Shown in pieces: positions 1-10,160 of a stretch of 64,000 bases of DNA. Position 1 is the first letter of the stretch. Each line of letters starts with the position of its first letter. The DNA is from an uncultured Mycoplasmatota bacterium (lineage in GTDB: Bacteria > Bacillota_I > Bacilli_A > RF39 > UBA660), in contig CAMYVW010000001.1 in the NCBI GenBank assembly GCA_947302655.1, forward strand, positions 62,001 through 126,000, read 5' to 3'. The position numbers were made by a program, and so were the translations under genes. The notes beneath the pieces were generated by a model. The model was not told the origin of the DNA and made no database searches. It saw only the letters and a program-made list of their open reading frames with translations.

Positions 1-1822
1 TAACATTATTAACTTTATTTGAAATATAAGTTCCTTTCATAAGCATTGCAATCTTATGATCTTCTTTATATTCTTTATCATATGTTTTAGCTATTTCATA
101 AATGTTAATATCTTCTACTTTTCTAGCTTTGTTATATTCATAAACATTTAATAATGATGGAATTAAAGAAGTTCTAATTACAGATTTATCTTGACTCATT
201 GGAGAAGGAAGTGTAATTGATTCTCTATCATCATATTTAAACATTGATGCCATCTTAGGACTAGTTAATGTATAAGTTTTAACCTCGTTTAATCCAAGAC
301 TTCTTAATCTTCTTGAAGATGCTTTTCGAATTCCAACATCTCCCTTATATTCTCCTCGTCTCATAGCTATTTCAGGAAGTGTACTTACAAGATTATGATA
401 TCCATAAAGTCTTCCAATTTCTTCAGCCATATCAGCAACGTTTGGATCTATATCAAGTCTTCTTCTTGGAATTATACATTTAAACTTATGATCGTTTAAA
501 GTATATTTAAAATCAAGTCTTTTAAGTTCAGTTTCCATATCAGAATCACTTATTTCAATACCTAGGTACTTATTAATTTGATCTGATGTAAATTCAACAA
601 TCTTTTCCGTCTTATCAACTTTATCATGAAGTACTTCACCATCTATTATAGTAGCTGATGCATATTCTTCTAAAAGTGATAAACATCTTTCCATTGCAAG
701 ATCAGTATATTCATAATTTAAACCTTTACCGTATCTTTTAGATGCTTCAGATTTAAGTTGTAATTTCTCAGCTGTATTTCTTATTGCAACAGCATCAAAG
801 ATGGCTGCTTCAATAAATATATTTTTAGTGTTTTCATCTACTTCAGTATTAAGTCCACCCATAACACCAGCAATACATGTTGGAATTTTTCCATCTGTGA
901 TAACTATATCTTTTGAAGATAATGTTCTTTCAACATTATCAAGAGTTGTAATTGTTTCATTATCGTTAGCATTTCTAACTAATACTTCTTTACCTAGTTT
1001 ATCTAAATCAAAGAAGTGAGTTGGTTGACCAAATTCAAGCATAACGAAGTTGGAAATATCAACAACATTATTAATAGGTCTCATTCCTGCAGCTATAAGT
1101 CTTTGTTTTATCCACTCAGGTGAATCTCCTATTTTTACATTCCTAACAACTCTACCTTTATAATATGGACATAAATCAGTATCTACTTTTAATGAAATAT
1201 AATTGTTAGTATTATCTGATTTATCAACACTATATTTAGTTTCTGGAAGTGTAACAGGTTTATTTAAAATAGTACCAACTTCATAAGCAAAACCAATATG
1301 ATAGTAACAATCGTTGTTTCTATGTTTATGATAATCTAAATCATATAAGGTATCATCACAACCAAGATATTCCATAGCATCCATACCAACTGGTGCATCA
1401 GATGGTAATTCTGCTACACCTTTAGCATAGTTTTCTTCTGTTTTTTCTTCTAAACCTAATTCGAAAAGAGCACAAATCATACCATTTGATTCAACACCAC
1501 GGATTTTACCAACTTTGATTTCAAAATCTCCAGGTAATATAGCTCCAGGTAAAGCAACAATTACTTTGATACCTTTTCTAACGTTATGAGCACCACATAC
1601 TATTTGTAGTACTTCTTTTCCAGTATTAACATTACATACGTGTAGATGATCTGAATCAGGATGATCAACACAATCAACTACTTCACCAACTACTAAATTA
1701 TTAATGTGATTTGTAACAACAGCTTCGATATTAACGCCTGCTTTTGTTATTTTAGTTGCAAGTTCTACTAAATTTTCTCCGTCAAGATTAACATAATCTT
1801 TGACCCATTTCATTGATATCAT
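1..1822 (-). CDS. pheT: Phenylalanyl-tRNA synthetase beta subunit (3' end outside window)
   Basis: Partial gene running off the left edge; the first ~607 codons are present, of roughly 800 usual for the family. The translated start contains MKWVKDYVNL, followed by an EMAP-II-like tRNA-binding domain with the typical HPDSDHLHVC and QIVCGAHNV stretches and the GRV-like KIRGVESNGMICA segment. PheT pairs with PheS in the (alpha-beta)2 enzyme that charges tRNA-Phe; beta carries tRNA binding and editing. Start chosen at 1822 because an AGGAGG-type ribosome site lies 8 nt upstream; an in-frame ATG at 1813 is an alternative. It begins 1 nt after the pheS stop, so the two are co-translated and share the T-box control upstream of pheS. 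Confidence 0.96.
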   Translation of the reverse strand, partial: MISMKWVKDYVNLDGENLVELATKITKAGVNIEAVVTNHINNLVVGEVVDCVDHPDSDHLHVCNVNTGKEVLQIVCGAHNVRKGIKVIVALPGAILPGDFEIKVGKIRGVESNGMICALFELGLEEKTEENYAKGVAELPSDAPVGMDAMEYLGCDDTLYDLDYHKHRNNDCYYHIGFAYEVGTILNKPVTLPETKYSVDKSDNTNNYISLKVDTDLCPYYKGRVVRNVKIGDSPEWIKQRLIAAGMRPINNVVDISNFVMLEFGQPTHFFDLDKLGKEVLVRNANDNETITTLDNVERTLSSKDIVITDGKIPTCIAGVMGGLNTEVDENTKNIFIEAAIFDAVAIRNTAEKLQLKSEASKRYGKGLNYEYTDLAMERCLSLLEEYASATIIDGEVLHDKVDKTEKIVEFTSDQINKYLGIEISDSDMETELKRLDFKYTLNDHKFKCIIPRRRLDIDPNVADMAEEIGRLYGYHNLVSTLPEIAMRRGEYKGDVGIRKASSRRLRSLGLNEVKTYTLTSPKMASMFKYDDRESITLPSPMSQDKSVIRTSLIPSLLNVYEYNKARKVEDINIYEIAKTYDKEYKEDHKIAMLMKGTYISNKVNNV

Positions 1823-1823
1823 A

Positions 1824-2873
1824 TTATTTGTCCTCCTTTCTATCAAATATGCCTACTTCTCTTAAGTCTGCATTGTAGAAAGTTCTTATATCATTAATGC
1901 CATATTTAAGCATTGCACATCTTTCTGCACCAAATCCAAATGCGAAACCTTTCCATACATTAGGATCATATCCGCACATTTTTAATACGTTAGGATGAAC
2001 CATACCTGCACCAGAAATAGTTAACCATCCAGTATTTTTACAAAGAGGACAACCTTTACCTTTACAAGCAAAACATGAAACATCGGTTTCGACTGATGGT
2101 TCCGTAAACTGATAATAAGATGGTCTAAATCTTGTTACACAATCTTCACCAAATAACTTTTTTGCAAGTGCATCAAAAGTTCCTTTTAAATCAGATAGTG
2201 AAATGTCCTTTTTATCAACTAATAATCCTTCAATTTGAGTAAAGTTATGTGAATGTGTCGCATCATCTTCATCTCTTCTATATGTTCTTCCTGGGCATAT
2301 CATTCTGATAGGCTCTTTTCCTTCATGTTCAAGCATGACTCTTGCTTGAACAGCAGATGTTTGAGAACGAAGAAGTATTTCGTTACCTTCAATATAGAAT
2401 GTATCTTGAGCGTCCCTAGCAGGATGACCTTTTGGAATATTTAAAAGTTCAAAGTTATATTTATCTTCTTCAACTTCCGGACCATCATAAACATCATAAC
2501 CCATAGACATAAACAAATCTTCTACTTCTTCAATTACTTTTTCTAAGATATTTGGAGCCCCTGTAGGTATTTCAGTTGCTGGTAAAGTAATATCAATAGC
2601 CTCTTTATTCAATTTTTCATTAAGAATTGCATTATTAATTTCTTCTTCTTTGTTATTTATTTTATCTGTTGCATAATTCTTAATTTCATTTGAAAGCATT
2701 CCAGCTTCTTTTCTTTCTTCTGGAGATAAATCTTTCATATTTTTTGTTAGTTCTGTAATACATCCATTTTTACCAATGTATTTAGCTTTTATATCAACTA
2801 TATCTTGAGTAGTTTTAATATTTTCTAAGTCTTTATCAAGGTCTAGTTTAATATTTTCTATTTTTTCTTTCAT
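1824..2873 (-). CDS. pheS: Phenylalanyl-tRNA synthetase alpha subunit
   Basis: Catalytic subunit of PheRS, 349 aa, normal length. Visible are the N-terminal coiled-coil arm, the conserved LLNIPKGHPARDAQDTFY stretch, class II motif 2 (FRPSYYQFTEPS) and motif 3 (GFAFGFGAERCAML). A Cys cluster CFACKGKGCPLCKNTGW precedes motif 3, as in many Gram-positive PheS. The open frame extends upstream to 2912, but that extension lies in the T-box terminator hairpin. ATG 2873 has a GGAAG ribosome site and starts the usual MKEKIE sequence, so it is the better start. Operon with pheT (1-nt gap); transcription is expected to rise when uncharged tRNA-Phe accumulates. Confidence 0.97.
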   Translation of the reverse strand: MKEKIENIKLDLDKDLENIKTTQDIVDIKAKYIGKNGCITELTKNMKDLSPEERKEAGMLSNEIKNYATDKINNKEEEINNAILNEKLNKEAIDITLPATEIPTGAPNILEKVIEEVEDLFMSMGYDVYDGPEVEEDKYNFELLNIPKGHPARDAQDTFYIEGNEILLRSQTSAVQARVMLEHEGKEPIRMICPGRTYRRDEDDATHSHNFTQIEGLLVDKKDISLSDLKGTFDALAKKLFGEDCVTRFRPSYYQFTEPSVETDVSCFACKGKGCPLCKNTGWLTISGAGMVHPNVLKMCGYDPNVWKGFAFGFGAERCAMLKYGINDIRTFYNADLREVGIFDRKEDK

Positions 2874-2899
2874 ATTAATTTCTTCCTTTCTTTTTATAA

Positions 2900-3100
2900 C
2901 AAAAAAAATCATAAATCTAAGGGCGAATAATTAAATCCGTGGTACCACCTTAATTCATGATTTCATGCACTTTAGTTATTTATTAACGGTAATAAACCGA
3001 TTTATTACTCCTATATATGAAATTCATTATATATATTAATTTAGAACACTTTCAGCAAATATATTCCTCTCTAATAAATACTATATATAACTACTTTGTA
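2900..3100 (-). promoter_or_regulatory. T-box riboswitch leader of pheST
   Basis: Reading the minus strand, the leader contains AGAGAG and a GCTGAAAG motif near 3057-3049, and the T-box sequence AAGGTGGTACCACGG at about 2952-2938. A terminator follows: AAATCATGAATTAAGG can pair with CCTTAGATTTATGATTT and is followed by a T run just before pheS. A TTC codon followed by A at 3021-3018 is a plausible Phe specifier, matching the downstream genes. T-boxes sense uncharged tRNA by specifier/anticodon pairing and by binding the tRNA 3' end in the antiterminator. The outer boundary is approximate. Confidence 0.9.
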
Positions 3101-3128
3101 TATGATCTTAATAATAAATTATTTAATC

Positions 3129-3668
3129 TTAATAATTTTCTGCTTTCATTTCCATATATGATTCAGGATGATTACAGATTGGACATACCTTTGGAGCTAC
3201 TTTTCCATAATATACATGTCCACAGTTTCGACATATCCAAATAACTTCTTTATCTTTTTGAAATACTAAGTTATTTTCTATGTTATCAACTAATTTTAAA
3301 TATCTCTCTTCATGGTGCTTTTCAATTTCTCCAACACCTCTAAATAAACGAGCTATTTCAGTAAATCCTTCTTCTTCAGCTGTTTTAGCGAATTCTTCAT
3401 ACATTTCTGTCCACTCATAGTTTTCACCATTTGCAGCGTCTTTTAAATTGTCAATTGTTGATGGAACTTCACCATTATGTAGTTGTTTAAACCACATTTT
3501 AGCATGTTCTTTTTCATTATTTGCAGTTTCTTCAAATATTGCAGCTATTTGTTCATAGCCTTCTTTTTTTGCTTTAGAGGCATAGTATGTATATTTATTT
3601 CTAGCTTGAGATTCTCCAGCAAAAGCAGCCATTAAATTAGCTTCAGTTTTACTTCCTTTTAACTCCAT
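3129..3668 (-). CDS. Rubrerythrin
   Basis: 179 aa. The N-terminal ferritin-like four-helix domain (about 1-135) carries the diiron ligands in ExxxR/ExxH-type motifs (GES at 18-20, NNEKEH at 50-55, [10 protein letters not shown] at 114-123). The C-terminal rubredoxin-like zinc/iron knuckle has Cys146, Cys149, Cys162 and Cys165. Family members are peroxidases that detoxify H2O2 in anaerobes, taking electrons from NAD(P)H via rubredoxin-type partners. The start has a clear AAGGAG site. A TATAAT-like box lies about 20-30 nt further upstream and the gene appears monocistronic. Its presence suggests an anaerobic host. Confidence 0.97.
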   Translation of the reverse strand: MELKGSKTEANLMAAFAGESQARNKYTYYASKAKKEGYEQIAAIFEETANNEKEHAKMWFKQLHNGEVPSTIDNLKDAANGENYEWTEMYEEFAKTAEEEGFTEIARLFRGVGEIEKHHEERYLKLVDNIENNLVFQKDKEVIWICRNCGHVYYGKVAPKVCPICNHPESYMEMKAENY

Positions 3669-3730
3669 AATAATATCTCCTTTTTTCTTAATATATTATA
3701 ATATAATGCTTATTAATTGTAAATAAATAA

Positions 3731-3760
3731 AACACCATAAACATTAATGTTTATGGTGTT
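3731..3760 (-). terminator. Terminator of the Thr/Asn-rich membrane protein gene
   Basis: A perfect 30-nt inverted repeat (AACACCATAAACATT and its complement) followed on the minus strand by TTTATTTATTT. It separates the gene ending at 3768 from rubrerythrin. Confidence 0.8.
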
Positions 3761-3767
3761 TAAATTA

Positions 3768-4919
3768 TTAGTTAACTCTATAGTGAGTTCTAGATTCTCC
3801 TGAATAAATATATCCTTCTTTTTCTTTAGATGAACTCCATATTTCTTCAATAATAGGAATATATACAGGTACAGTTTCAGTGTAATCTAAATATTCTGTA
3901 TATCCATAAGATAGTAAATCGTTTATAGCTTGTTCATTTGCTGGTATCTTTGCAAATCCAGTGTGACAGTTTTGCATATCATTGTTATTACAATATTTAT
4001 AGTAAGGTACTTCAGCATAATAAACGATATGTTTTCCATCTGGAACAGTATACGACCCTTTTCCTAACTTATAAAGAAGATATTCTGTTAAAACAATTCT
4101 ATTAGGGTCAGATGTAATTTTACTAACATTTATTTCTTTTTCAACCACAGTTGCTGTTGTAGTAGTAGTTTTTGTAGTTGTACTTGTTGATTGAGAACTA
4201 GTTGATTGAGTGGTAGTTTTTTTAGAAGCATTACTATTTGTATTTGTAGTATTTTTATTTACGGTTGATGATTGGGTATTAGTCTTTTGTTGTACATATT
4301 TGGTAGATCCATTATCTGATGAATTATTTGTATTATTTTTCTTAGTATTGTTTACATTATTATTTTTATTTGTGTTTTTATCATCGGTATTGACTTTATT
4401 ATTTGTATCCTTTGTTTTTTTATCATCAACATTTTTTGTATCATTATTTTTCTTATTATCATTTTTTGTATCATTGGTATCAATTATTTCTTTATGAGTT
4501 ATTGTAAATAATTCAGAATCAGCTTCATTTTTACATTTTAAGTATACTTTTAATTCGTAGTTATCATCTTTAGTTTTAACAAGTTTTCCATATGATGAAC
4601 TAGTAGAACATTCCTCACCATTTTTATCATATATAGTTTTGCTATTTTTAGATTCAACTAATTCCTTAAGATATACTTTAGATTCCTCATCAATTGTTTC
4701 AGGAATATTATTTATATTAAAATATTTAGTATATTGTTTTTTCAGATAACTAATGTTATCAGACATACTAGCTCCTAATTTTTTGGTATTATTTTTGTTT
4801 CCGTTTCTTTTAATGATAAAATACCAAACAGCAAATACAACTAAAAATATTAATGCTAGTTTAATTAAAGCTGATAACCAATGAATGCTTTTGTTTGAAC
4901 GTTTTTTTTCTTCGTACAT
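3768..4919 (-). CDS. Membrane-anchored Thr/Asn/Lys-rich protein, unknown function
   Basis: 383 aa, not recognised as a named family. Basic N-terminus (MYEEKKRSNK), one membrane helix at about 17-36 (ALIKLALIFLVVFAVWYFII), then a short domain with three Cys, a long low-complexity linker of Asn, Thr, Lys, Asp and Ser at about 150-260, and a compact C-terminal domain of about 120 residues rich in Tyr with two Cys (KYCNNNDMQNCHTG). No cleavable signal peptide or sorting motif is visible. The layout suggests a cell-surface domain held on a flexible stalk that spans the wall. Start has a GGGGG-type ribosome site. Monocistronic, with its own terminator. Confidence 0.75.
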   Translation of the reverse strand: MYEEKKRSNKSIHWLSALIKLALIFLVVFAVWYFIIKRNGNKNNTKKLGASMSDNISYLKKQYTKYFNINNIPETIDEESKVYLKELVESKNSKTIYDKNGEECSTSSSYGKLVKTKDDNYELKVYLKCKNEADSELFTITHKEIIDTNDTKNDNKKNNDTKNVDDKKTKDTNNKVNTDDKNTNKNNNVNNTKKNNTNNSSDNGSTKYVQQKTNTQSSTVNKNTTNTNSNASKKTTTQSTSSQSTSTTTKTTTTTATVVEKEINVSKITSDPNRIVLTEYLLYKLGKGSYTVPDGKHIVYYAEVPYYKYCNNNDMQNCHTGFAKIPANEQAINDLLSYGYTEYLDYTETVPVYIPIIEEIWSSSKEKEGYIYSGESRTHYRVN

Positions 4920-4977
4920 ATTAATACCCCCTAATATGCGATTTATTAATTATATATGTTAACACATGGATTTTTTA

Positions 4978-5005
4978 TTGTCAATTTATAAAAACTATCT
5001 ATAAT
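4978..5005 (+). promoter_or_regulatory. Putative sigma-A promoter of uvrA
   Basis: TTGTCA at 4978-4983 and TATAAT at 5000-5005 with a 16-nt spacer, about 45 nt ahead of the uvrA start. Confidence 0.6.
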
Positions 5006-5049
5006 TTCGGTAATATGTGTTAAAATATTAAAGCGAGAAGGTGAACTAT

Positions 5050-7857
5050 ATGGATAAAATCATCATAAAAGGTGCAAGAGAAAACAATTTACAAAACATT
5101 GATTTGGAATTACCTAAAAATAAACTTATTGTTATGACAGGTGTATCAGGAAGTGGTAAAAGTAGTTTAGCATTTGATACCATATATGCTGAAGGACAAA
5201 GAAGATATGTTGAATCTCTAAGTGCTTATGCAAGACAGTTTTTAGGTAATAGTACTAAACCTGATGTTGATTCTATTGAAGGTTTATCTCCAAGTATTTC
5301 AATAGATCAAAAAACTACTAATAAAAACCCAAGATCTACTGTAGGTACAATTACAGAAATATATGATTACTTAAGATTACTTTTTGCAAGAATAGGAACT
5401 CCTTACTGTCCAAATCATCATGAACCTATTACAAGTCAAACTATTGAAGAAATGACTAATAGAGTTATGAGTATGGAAGAAGGAACCAAAATAGAAATTA
5501 TGGCTCCAATTGTTCATGGTGAAAAAGGAACTCATAAAGATTTACTTGATAATTTAAGAAAACAAGGATATGCAAGAGTTAGAATTAACGGTGAAATGAG
5601 GGATTTATCTGAAGAGATAAATCTTGAAAAAAACATAAAAGATGATATTGATGTTGTAATTGATAGAATAAAAATCAAACCAGAAGAAAGATCTAGAGTA
5701 TTTGAATCTATTGAATCAAGTACTAAATTATCACATGGAAAAGTAATAATTAATGTTATTGGTAAAGAAGAAATTCTTATGAGTGAAAATTATGCTTGTT
5801 TGAAATGTGATTACTCACTAGGTGAACTTGAACCAAGAATATTTTCTTTTAATGCACCATATGGCGCATGTGAAGTATGTAAAGGACTTGGTTCAAAACT
5901 ACAAATAGTTGAAGAATTAGTTATACCTGATGAAACAAAATCTATAAATGAAGGAGCAATTGTTCCATTTAATTTAGATAACAATATTGGTTCAACACAA
6001 TTAGTTACATTATGTGAAGAATATAAAATTGATATGGATAAGCCATGGAATAAACTTTCAAGAAAAGAAAAAGATTATGTTTTATATGGATCTGATAAAC
6101 CACTATCAATTGACTATGTATCAAAAAACGGGAATACAAGGCACACAACTGAATTTTTTGAAGGAATTATAAATAATCTTCAAAGAAGATATATGGAAAC
6201 TCAAAGTGCATGGATAAGAGAATGGCTTGAAAGATTCATGATTGAAACTGAGTGTGAAGAGTGTCATGGTAAAAGATTAAAACCTGAAATTCTTTCTATA
6301 TATATTAATGGAAAAAACATAATTGATGTAACAGAAATGTCAATTAAAGATATAAGAAAGTTTATGGGTTCTCTTAAGTTAACTAAAGAGCAAGAAGAAA
6401 TATCGCATTTAGTTATTAAAGAGATAAATAGTAGATTAGAGTTTTTAGATAATGTAGGTTTAAGTTACTTAACTTTAGCAAGAAGTGCAGGAACCTTATC
6501 TGGAGGAGAAAGTCAAAGAATTAGACTTGCTACTCAAATAGGGAGTAAATTATCTGGAGTTTTATATGTTCTAGATGAACCATCTATAGGTCTTCATCAA
6601 AAAGATAATGAAAGATTAATAAATTCTTTAAAACAAATGAGAGATTTAGGTAATACTTTAATAGTTGTCGAACATGATACTGATACTATGCTTGAAAGTG
6701 ATTATCTTGTAGATATTGGACCTGGAGCTGGTGATCATGGAGGAAAAGTCATGGCGGCAGGAACTCCGGAAGAAGTAATGAAAGTAAAAGAAAGTATAAC
6801 AGGTCAGTACTTATCAGGTAAATTAAAAATAGAAGTTCCAAGTAAAAGAAGAAAAGGAAATGGAAAGTATATCAAAATTAAAGGTGCATCAGAGAATAAT
6901 TTAAAAAATATTAATGTTGATATCCCCTTAGGTAAGTTTGTATGTGTAACAGGTGTATCAGGTAGTGGTAAGTCATCTTTAATTAATGAAATTTTATATA
7001 AGAGTTTAGCTCACAAAATAAATAATAATCGCGTTCTTCCAGGAAAGCATAAGAAAATTGAAGGTATAGAGAATGTTGATAAAGTTGTTCAAATTACTCA
7101 AGATGCAATAGGAAGAACACCGCGAAGTAATCCAGCAACATATGTCGGTGTATTTGATGATATAAGAGATGTTTTTGCTGAAACAAAAGAAGCTAAAATG
7201 AGAGGATATTCTAAATCAAGGTTCTCATTTAATGTTAAAGGTGGTAGATGTGAAGCATGTTGGGGAGACGGAATTAAAAAAATTGAAATGCATTTCTTAC
7301 CAGATGTGTATGTTCCTTGTGATGTATGTCACGGAAAAAGATATAATTTAGAAACATTAGATATCAAATTTAAAGGAAAAGATATATCAGAAGTTCTTGA
7401 TATGAGAGTAAGTGAAGCATTAGAGTTTTTTGATAACATACCCAAGATCAAAAATAAACTTCAAGCAATGTATGATGTTGGAATTGATTATATAAGACTT
7501 GGACAAAGCGCTACAACCCTTTCTGGTGGAGAAGCAGGAAGAGTTAAATTAGCCAAAGAATTACAAAAAAAACCTACTGGTAAATCAATATTTATTCTAG
7601 ATGAACCAACTACTGGTCTTCATAGTGATGACATAAAAAAACTATTAAATATTTTAAATAGAATTGTGGATAATGGAGATACAGTATTAGTTATTGAACA
7701 CAATTTAGATGTAATTAAAGTGGCTGATTATATAATTGATTTAGGACCTGATGGAGGAGATGGCGGTGGAGAAGTTGTAGCAACCGGAACTCCTGAAGAA
7801 ATAAGTAAAATTAAAAATTCCTACACAGGAGAATTTTTACGAAAAATTCTTAAATAA
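5050..7857 (+). CDS. uvrA: Excinuclease ABC subunit A
   Basis: 935 aa, full length. Two ABC ATPase halves: Walker [10 protein letters not shown] in both, signature [12 protein letters not shown] and [12 protein letters not shown], Walker [11 protein letters not shown] and [10 protein letters not shown]. Zinc knuckles CLKC...CEVC and CEACWGDG...CDVCHGK are present. UvrA scans DNA for bulky lesions and loads UvrB. The open frame can start at GTG 5041, but that codon overlaps the GAAGGTG ribosome site; ATG 5050 sits 7 nt after it and gives the usual [14 protein letters not shown]. uvrB is 7.6 kb downstream rather than adjacent, unlike the uvrBA operon of Bacillus. Followed by lgt after 32 nt, probably in one transcript. 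Confidence 0.98.
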   Translation: MDKIIIKGARENNLQNIDLELPKNKLIVMTGVSGSGKSSLAFDTIYAEGQRRYVESLSAYARQFLGNSTKPDVDSIEGLSPSISIDQKTTNKNPRSTVGTITEIYDYLRLLFARIGTPYCPNHHEPITSQTIEEMTNRVMSMEEGTKIEIMAPIVHGEKGTHKDLLDNLRKQGYARVRINGEMRDLSEEINLEKNIKDDIDVVIDRIKIKPEERSRVFESIESSTKLSHGKVIINVIGKEEILMSENYACLKCDYSLGELEPRIFSFNAPYGACEVCKGLGSKLQIVEELVIPDETKSINEGAIVPFNLDNNIGSTQLVTLCEEYKIDMDKPWNKLSRKEKDYVLYGSDKPLSIDYVSKNGNTRHTTEFFEGIINNLQRRYMETQSAWIREWLERFMIETECEECHGKRLKPEILSIYINGKNIIDVTEMSIKDIRKFMGSLKLTKEQEEISHLVIKEINSRLEFLDNVGLSYLTLARSAGTLSGGESQRIRLATQIGSKLSGVLYVLDEPSIGLHQKDNERLINSLKQMRDLGNTLIVVEHDTDTMLESDYLVDIGPGAGDHGGKVMAAGTPEEVMKVKESITGQYLSGKLKIEVPSKRRKGNGKYIKIKGASENNLKNINVDIPLGKFVCVTGVSGSGKSSLINEILYKSLAHKINNNRVLPGKHKKIEGIENVDKVVQITQDAIGRTPRSNPATYVGVFDDIRDVFAETKEAKMRGYSKSRFSFNVKGGRCEACWGDGIKKIEMHFLPDVYVPCDVCHGKRYNLETLDIKFKGKDISEVLDMRVSEALEFFDNIPKIKNKLQAMYDVGIDYIRLGQSATTLSGGEAGRVKLAKELQKKPTGKSIFILDEPTTGLHSDDIKKLLNILNRIVDNGDTVLVIEHNLDVIKVADYIIDLGPDGGDGGGEVVATGTPEEISKIKNSYTGEFLRKILK

Positions 7858-7889
7858 TGATATAATTAATAATAAGAAAGAGTGATGTA

Positions 7890-8702
7890 ATGAATCCTGT
7901 AATGTTTAAAATATTTGGCTTTGCAATTAGATGGTACTCAGTATTAATTTTAGCAGGAGCTGTAATTGGTGTTTATATTTTAAAAAAAGAAGCAAGAAGA
8001 TTTAATATAAACTGGGATTTTATATTTAATCTTTCTTTTTGGACAATAATATTTGGTATTTTAGGAGCTAGAATATATTATGTTATTTTTAGATGGAGTC
8101 AGTATGAATCTAGCCTTTTAGATATATTTAAAATATGGGAAGGTGGACTTGCAATCCATGGAGGAATCATCGCTGGAGCTATAACAGTATATGTTTACTG
8201 TAAGAAAGCTAAAGCAAATACATTAAAGATAATTGATATGGCGCTTCCATCAGTTATGATTGCTCAAGCAATAGGTAGATGGGGTAATTTCTTTAATAGC
8301 GAAGCATACGGAAGGGTTACAACGTTAACTCATTTAGAAAATATATATGTTCCCAAATTTGTTATTGATGGCATGTTTATTGAAGGAGCATACCATCACC
8401 CTACATTCTTATATGAATCCATTTGGTGCCTTTTAGGATTTATTATTCTATTAATTGTTAGAAGAAATAAATATATAAAGGTTGGAACTATTACTGGTAT
8501 ATATTTAATGTGGTATAGTGTTGGAAGATTCTTTATTGAAACTTTACGTACTGATTCATTAATGCTTGGTGGGTTTAGAGTTGCACAAATAGTTTCAATT
8601 ATATTATTTATAGTTGGAGCGTTCCTTGTTATACGTGGAAAAAGACAAGGAAAATTTGAAAATCTATATAACTCAGATAAAGATAATAATATAAGGTTTT
8701 AA
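7890..8702 (+). CDS. lgt: Prolipoprotein diacylglyceryl transferase
   Basis: 270 aa polytopic membrane enzyme that moves diacylglyceryl from phosphatidylglycerol to the lipobox Cys of prelipoproteins. The family signature GRWGNFFNSEAYG is present (about 131-143), as are WEGGLAIHGG and the C-terminal RVAQIVS segment. About seven membrane helices. It shows that the organism makes lipoproteins, although the ABC binding protein at 34749-35729 lacks a clear lipobox. Lies 32 nt after uvrA and ends in a strong terminator. Confidence 0.97.
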   Translation: MNPVMFKIFGFAIRWYSVLILAGAVIGVYILKKEARRFNINWDFIFNLSFWTIIFGILGARIYYVIFRWSQYESSLLDIFKIWEGGLAIHGGIIAGAITVYVYCKKAKANTLKIIDMALPSVMIAQAIGRWGNFFNSEAYGRVTTLTHLENIYVPKFVIDGMFIEGAYHHPTFLYESIWCLLGFIILLIVRRNKYIKVGTITGIYLMWYSVGRFFIETLRTDSLMLGGFRVAQIVSIILFIVGAFLVIRGKRQGKFENLYNSDKDNNIRF

Positions 8703-8728
8703 AATAACACAATTTGTGTTATTTTTTT
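8702..8728 (+). terminator. Terminator after lgt
   Basis: AAATAACACAA pairs with TTGTGTTATTT, followed by a T run; it overlaps the last base of the lgt stop. Confidence 0.85.
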
Positions 8729-8769
8729 ATTTCTTATGATAGAATATATTATGAAATGGAAGTGAAAAT

Positions 8770-10158
8770 ATGAAATTATATAATACACTTACTAAAGGAA
8801 TCGAAGAATTAATTACTAATGAACCAGGAAAAGTAAAAATGTATACTTGTGGACCTACAGTATATCATTATCAACATTTAGGCAATTTAAGAACATATAT
8901 TACAGAAGATGTTTTTGAAAAAACATTTAAGTATTTAGGCTACCAAGTTGAAAGAGTAATGAACATAACAGATGTAGGTCACTTAAAAAGTGATGCCGAT
9001 GAGGGCGAAGACAAAATGGTAATAGCAATGGAAAGGGAACATAAATCTTCCAAAGAAATTGCCAAGTTTTATACAGATGACTTTAAAGAAAACTGCGACC
9101 TTCTTAATATTAAATGGCCAGATACAGTTATTCCTGCTACTGGTGAAATTGATATGTATATAAAAATGATTACTAAACTTTTAAATGAAGGATATGCATA
9201 TGAAAGTAATGGTAATATATATTTCGATACATCAAAAATGCCAAATTATTATGAACTATCAGGAAGAAAAGAAGAAGACTTAATAACTGCTAGTCGTGAT
9301 GATGTAGAAGAAGATGTTAACAAGAAAAATCCTGCAGATTTTGTTTTATGGTTTACTAATTCTAAATTTGGGAATCAAGAACTACAATGGGATAGTCCAT
9401 TTGGTAGGGGTTTTCCTGGATGGCATATTGAATGTTCTGGAATATCAATAAAGTATTTAGGTGAAAATCTTGATATTCACTTTGGTGCTGAAGATGCTGT
9501 TTTCCCACATCACACTAATGAAATAGCACAAAGCGAAGCATACCTTGGTCATAAATGGTGTAATTATTGGGTTCATTTATCATGGCTTTTAACTGATAAT
9601 ATAAAGATGAGTAAAAGTCTTGGCCATGTAATAACTGCTAAAACATTAAAAGAAGACGGATTTAATCCATTAGCATTTAGATATTTTATATTAACTTCTT
9701 ATTATCATAAACAAGTTAATTTTACCTACGAAACTTTAGAACAAAATCAAACAGCTTATCTAAAATTATTAAATAAAATAGCTAATATAAAAAGTGAAGG
9801 TGAACTTGATAATAATAAATTTAATGAATATGATAACAAGTTTAAATCATATTTAGAAAATGATTTAGGAACAAGTAATGCCATATCATTACTATATGAT
9901 TTATTAAAAGATAATGATGTTAATAATAAAACTAAATTAGAATTAATAAAATCATGGGATACAGTTCTTAGTTTAGATTTAGTTAAAGAATCAAGTGTAA
10001 GAAAAGATCATGATGAAATTATGAAACTTATTGAAGAGAGAAATGAAGCAAAGAAAAATAAGGACTTTGCTAAAGCTGATCAAATAAGAAATGATTTATT
10101 AGAAAAAGGAATTGTCCTTCTTGATACAAGAGAAGGAACTACATATAAGGAGGCTTAA
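8770..10158 (+). CDS. cysS: Cysteinyl-tRNA synthetase
   Basis: 462 aa class I synthetase. The HIGH motif is the HLGN form (QHLGNLRT, about 35-42) and KMSKS is at about 279-283. Cys27 (CGPTVYHY), ECSG and the HHTNE segment supply the zinc site used for cysteine discrimination. The C-terminal helical domain carries the usual RNEAKKNKDFAKADQIRNDL stretch. ATG 8770 follows a GGAAGTG ribosome site. The zinc metallopeptidase gene follows 2 nt downstream. In B. subtilis cysS is followed by mrnC and rlmB; here neither follows, and rlmB lies 21 kb away. Confidence 0.98.
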   Translation: MKLYNTLTKGIEELITNEPGKVKMYTCGPTVYHYQHLGNLRTYITEDVFEKTFKYLGYQVERVMNITDVGHLKSDADEGEDKMVIAMEREHKSSKEIAKFYTDDFKENCDLLNIKWPDTVIPATGEIDMYIKMITKLLNEGYAYESNGNIYFDTSKMPNYYELSGRKEEDLITASRDDVEEDVNKKNPADFVLWFTNSKFGNQELQWDSPFGRGFPGWHIECSGISIKYLGENLDIHFGAEDAVFPHHTNEIAQSEAYLGHKWCNYWVHLSWLLTDNIKMSKSLGHVITAKTLKEDGFNPLAFRYFILTSYYHKQVNFTYETLEQNQTAYLKLLNKIANIKSEGELDNNKFNEYDNKFKSYLENDLGTSNAISLLYDLLKDNDVNNKTKLELIKSWDTVLSLDLVKESSVRKDHDEIMKLIEERNEAKKNKDFAKADQIRNDLLEKGIVLLDTREGTTYKEA

Positions 10159-10160
10159 TA

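Noticed and set aside
801-1019. Plus-strand open frame inside pheT
   Set aside because: Shadow of the minus-strand pheT reading frame, without a ribosome site.
2874-2912. N-terminal extension of pheS to 2912
   Set aside because: The extra codons lie in the T-box terminator and its T run; the start at 2873 has its own ribosome site and gives the conserved N-terminus.
4210-4497. Plus-strand open frame of 95 codons rich in Phe, Val and Leu
   Set aside because: It is the antisense of the low-complexity Asn/Thr/Lys linker of the gene at 3768-4919. No ribosome site.
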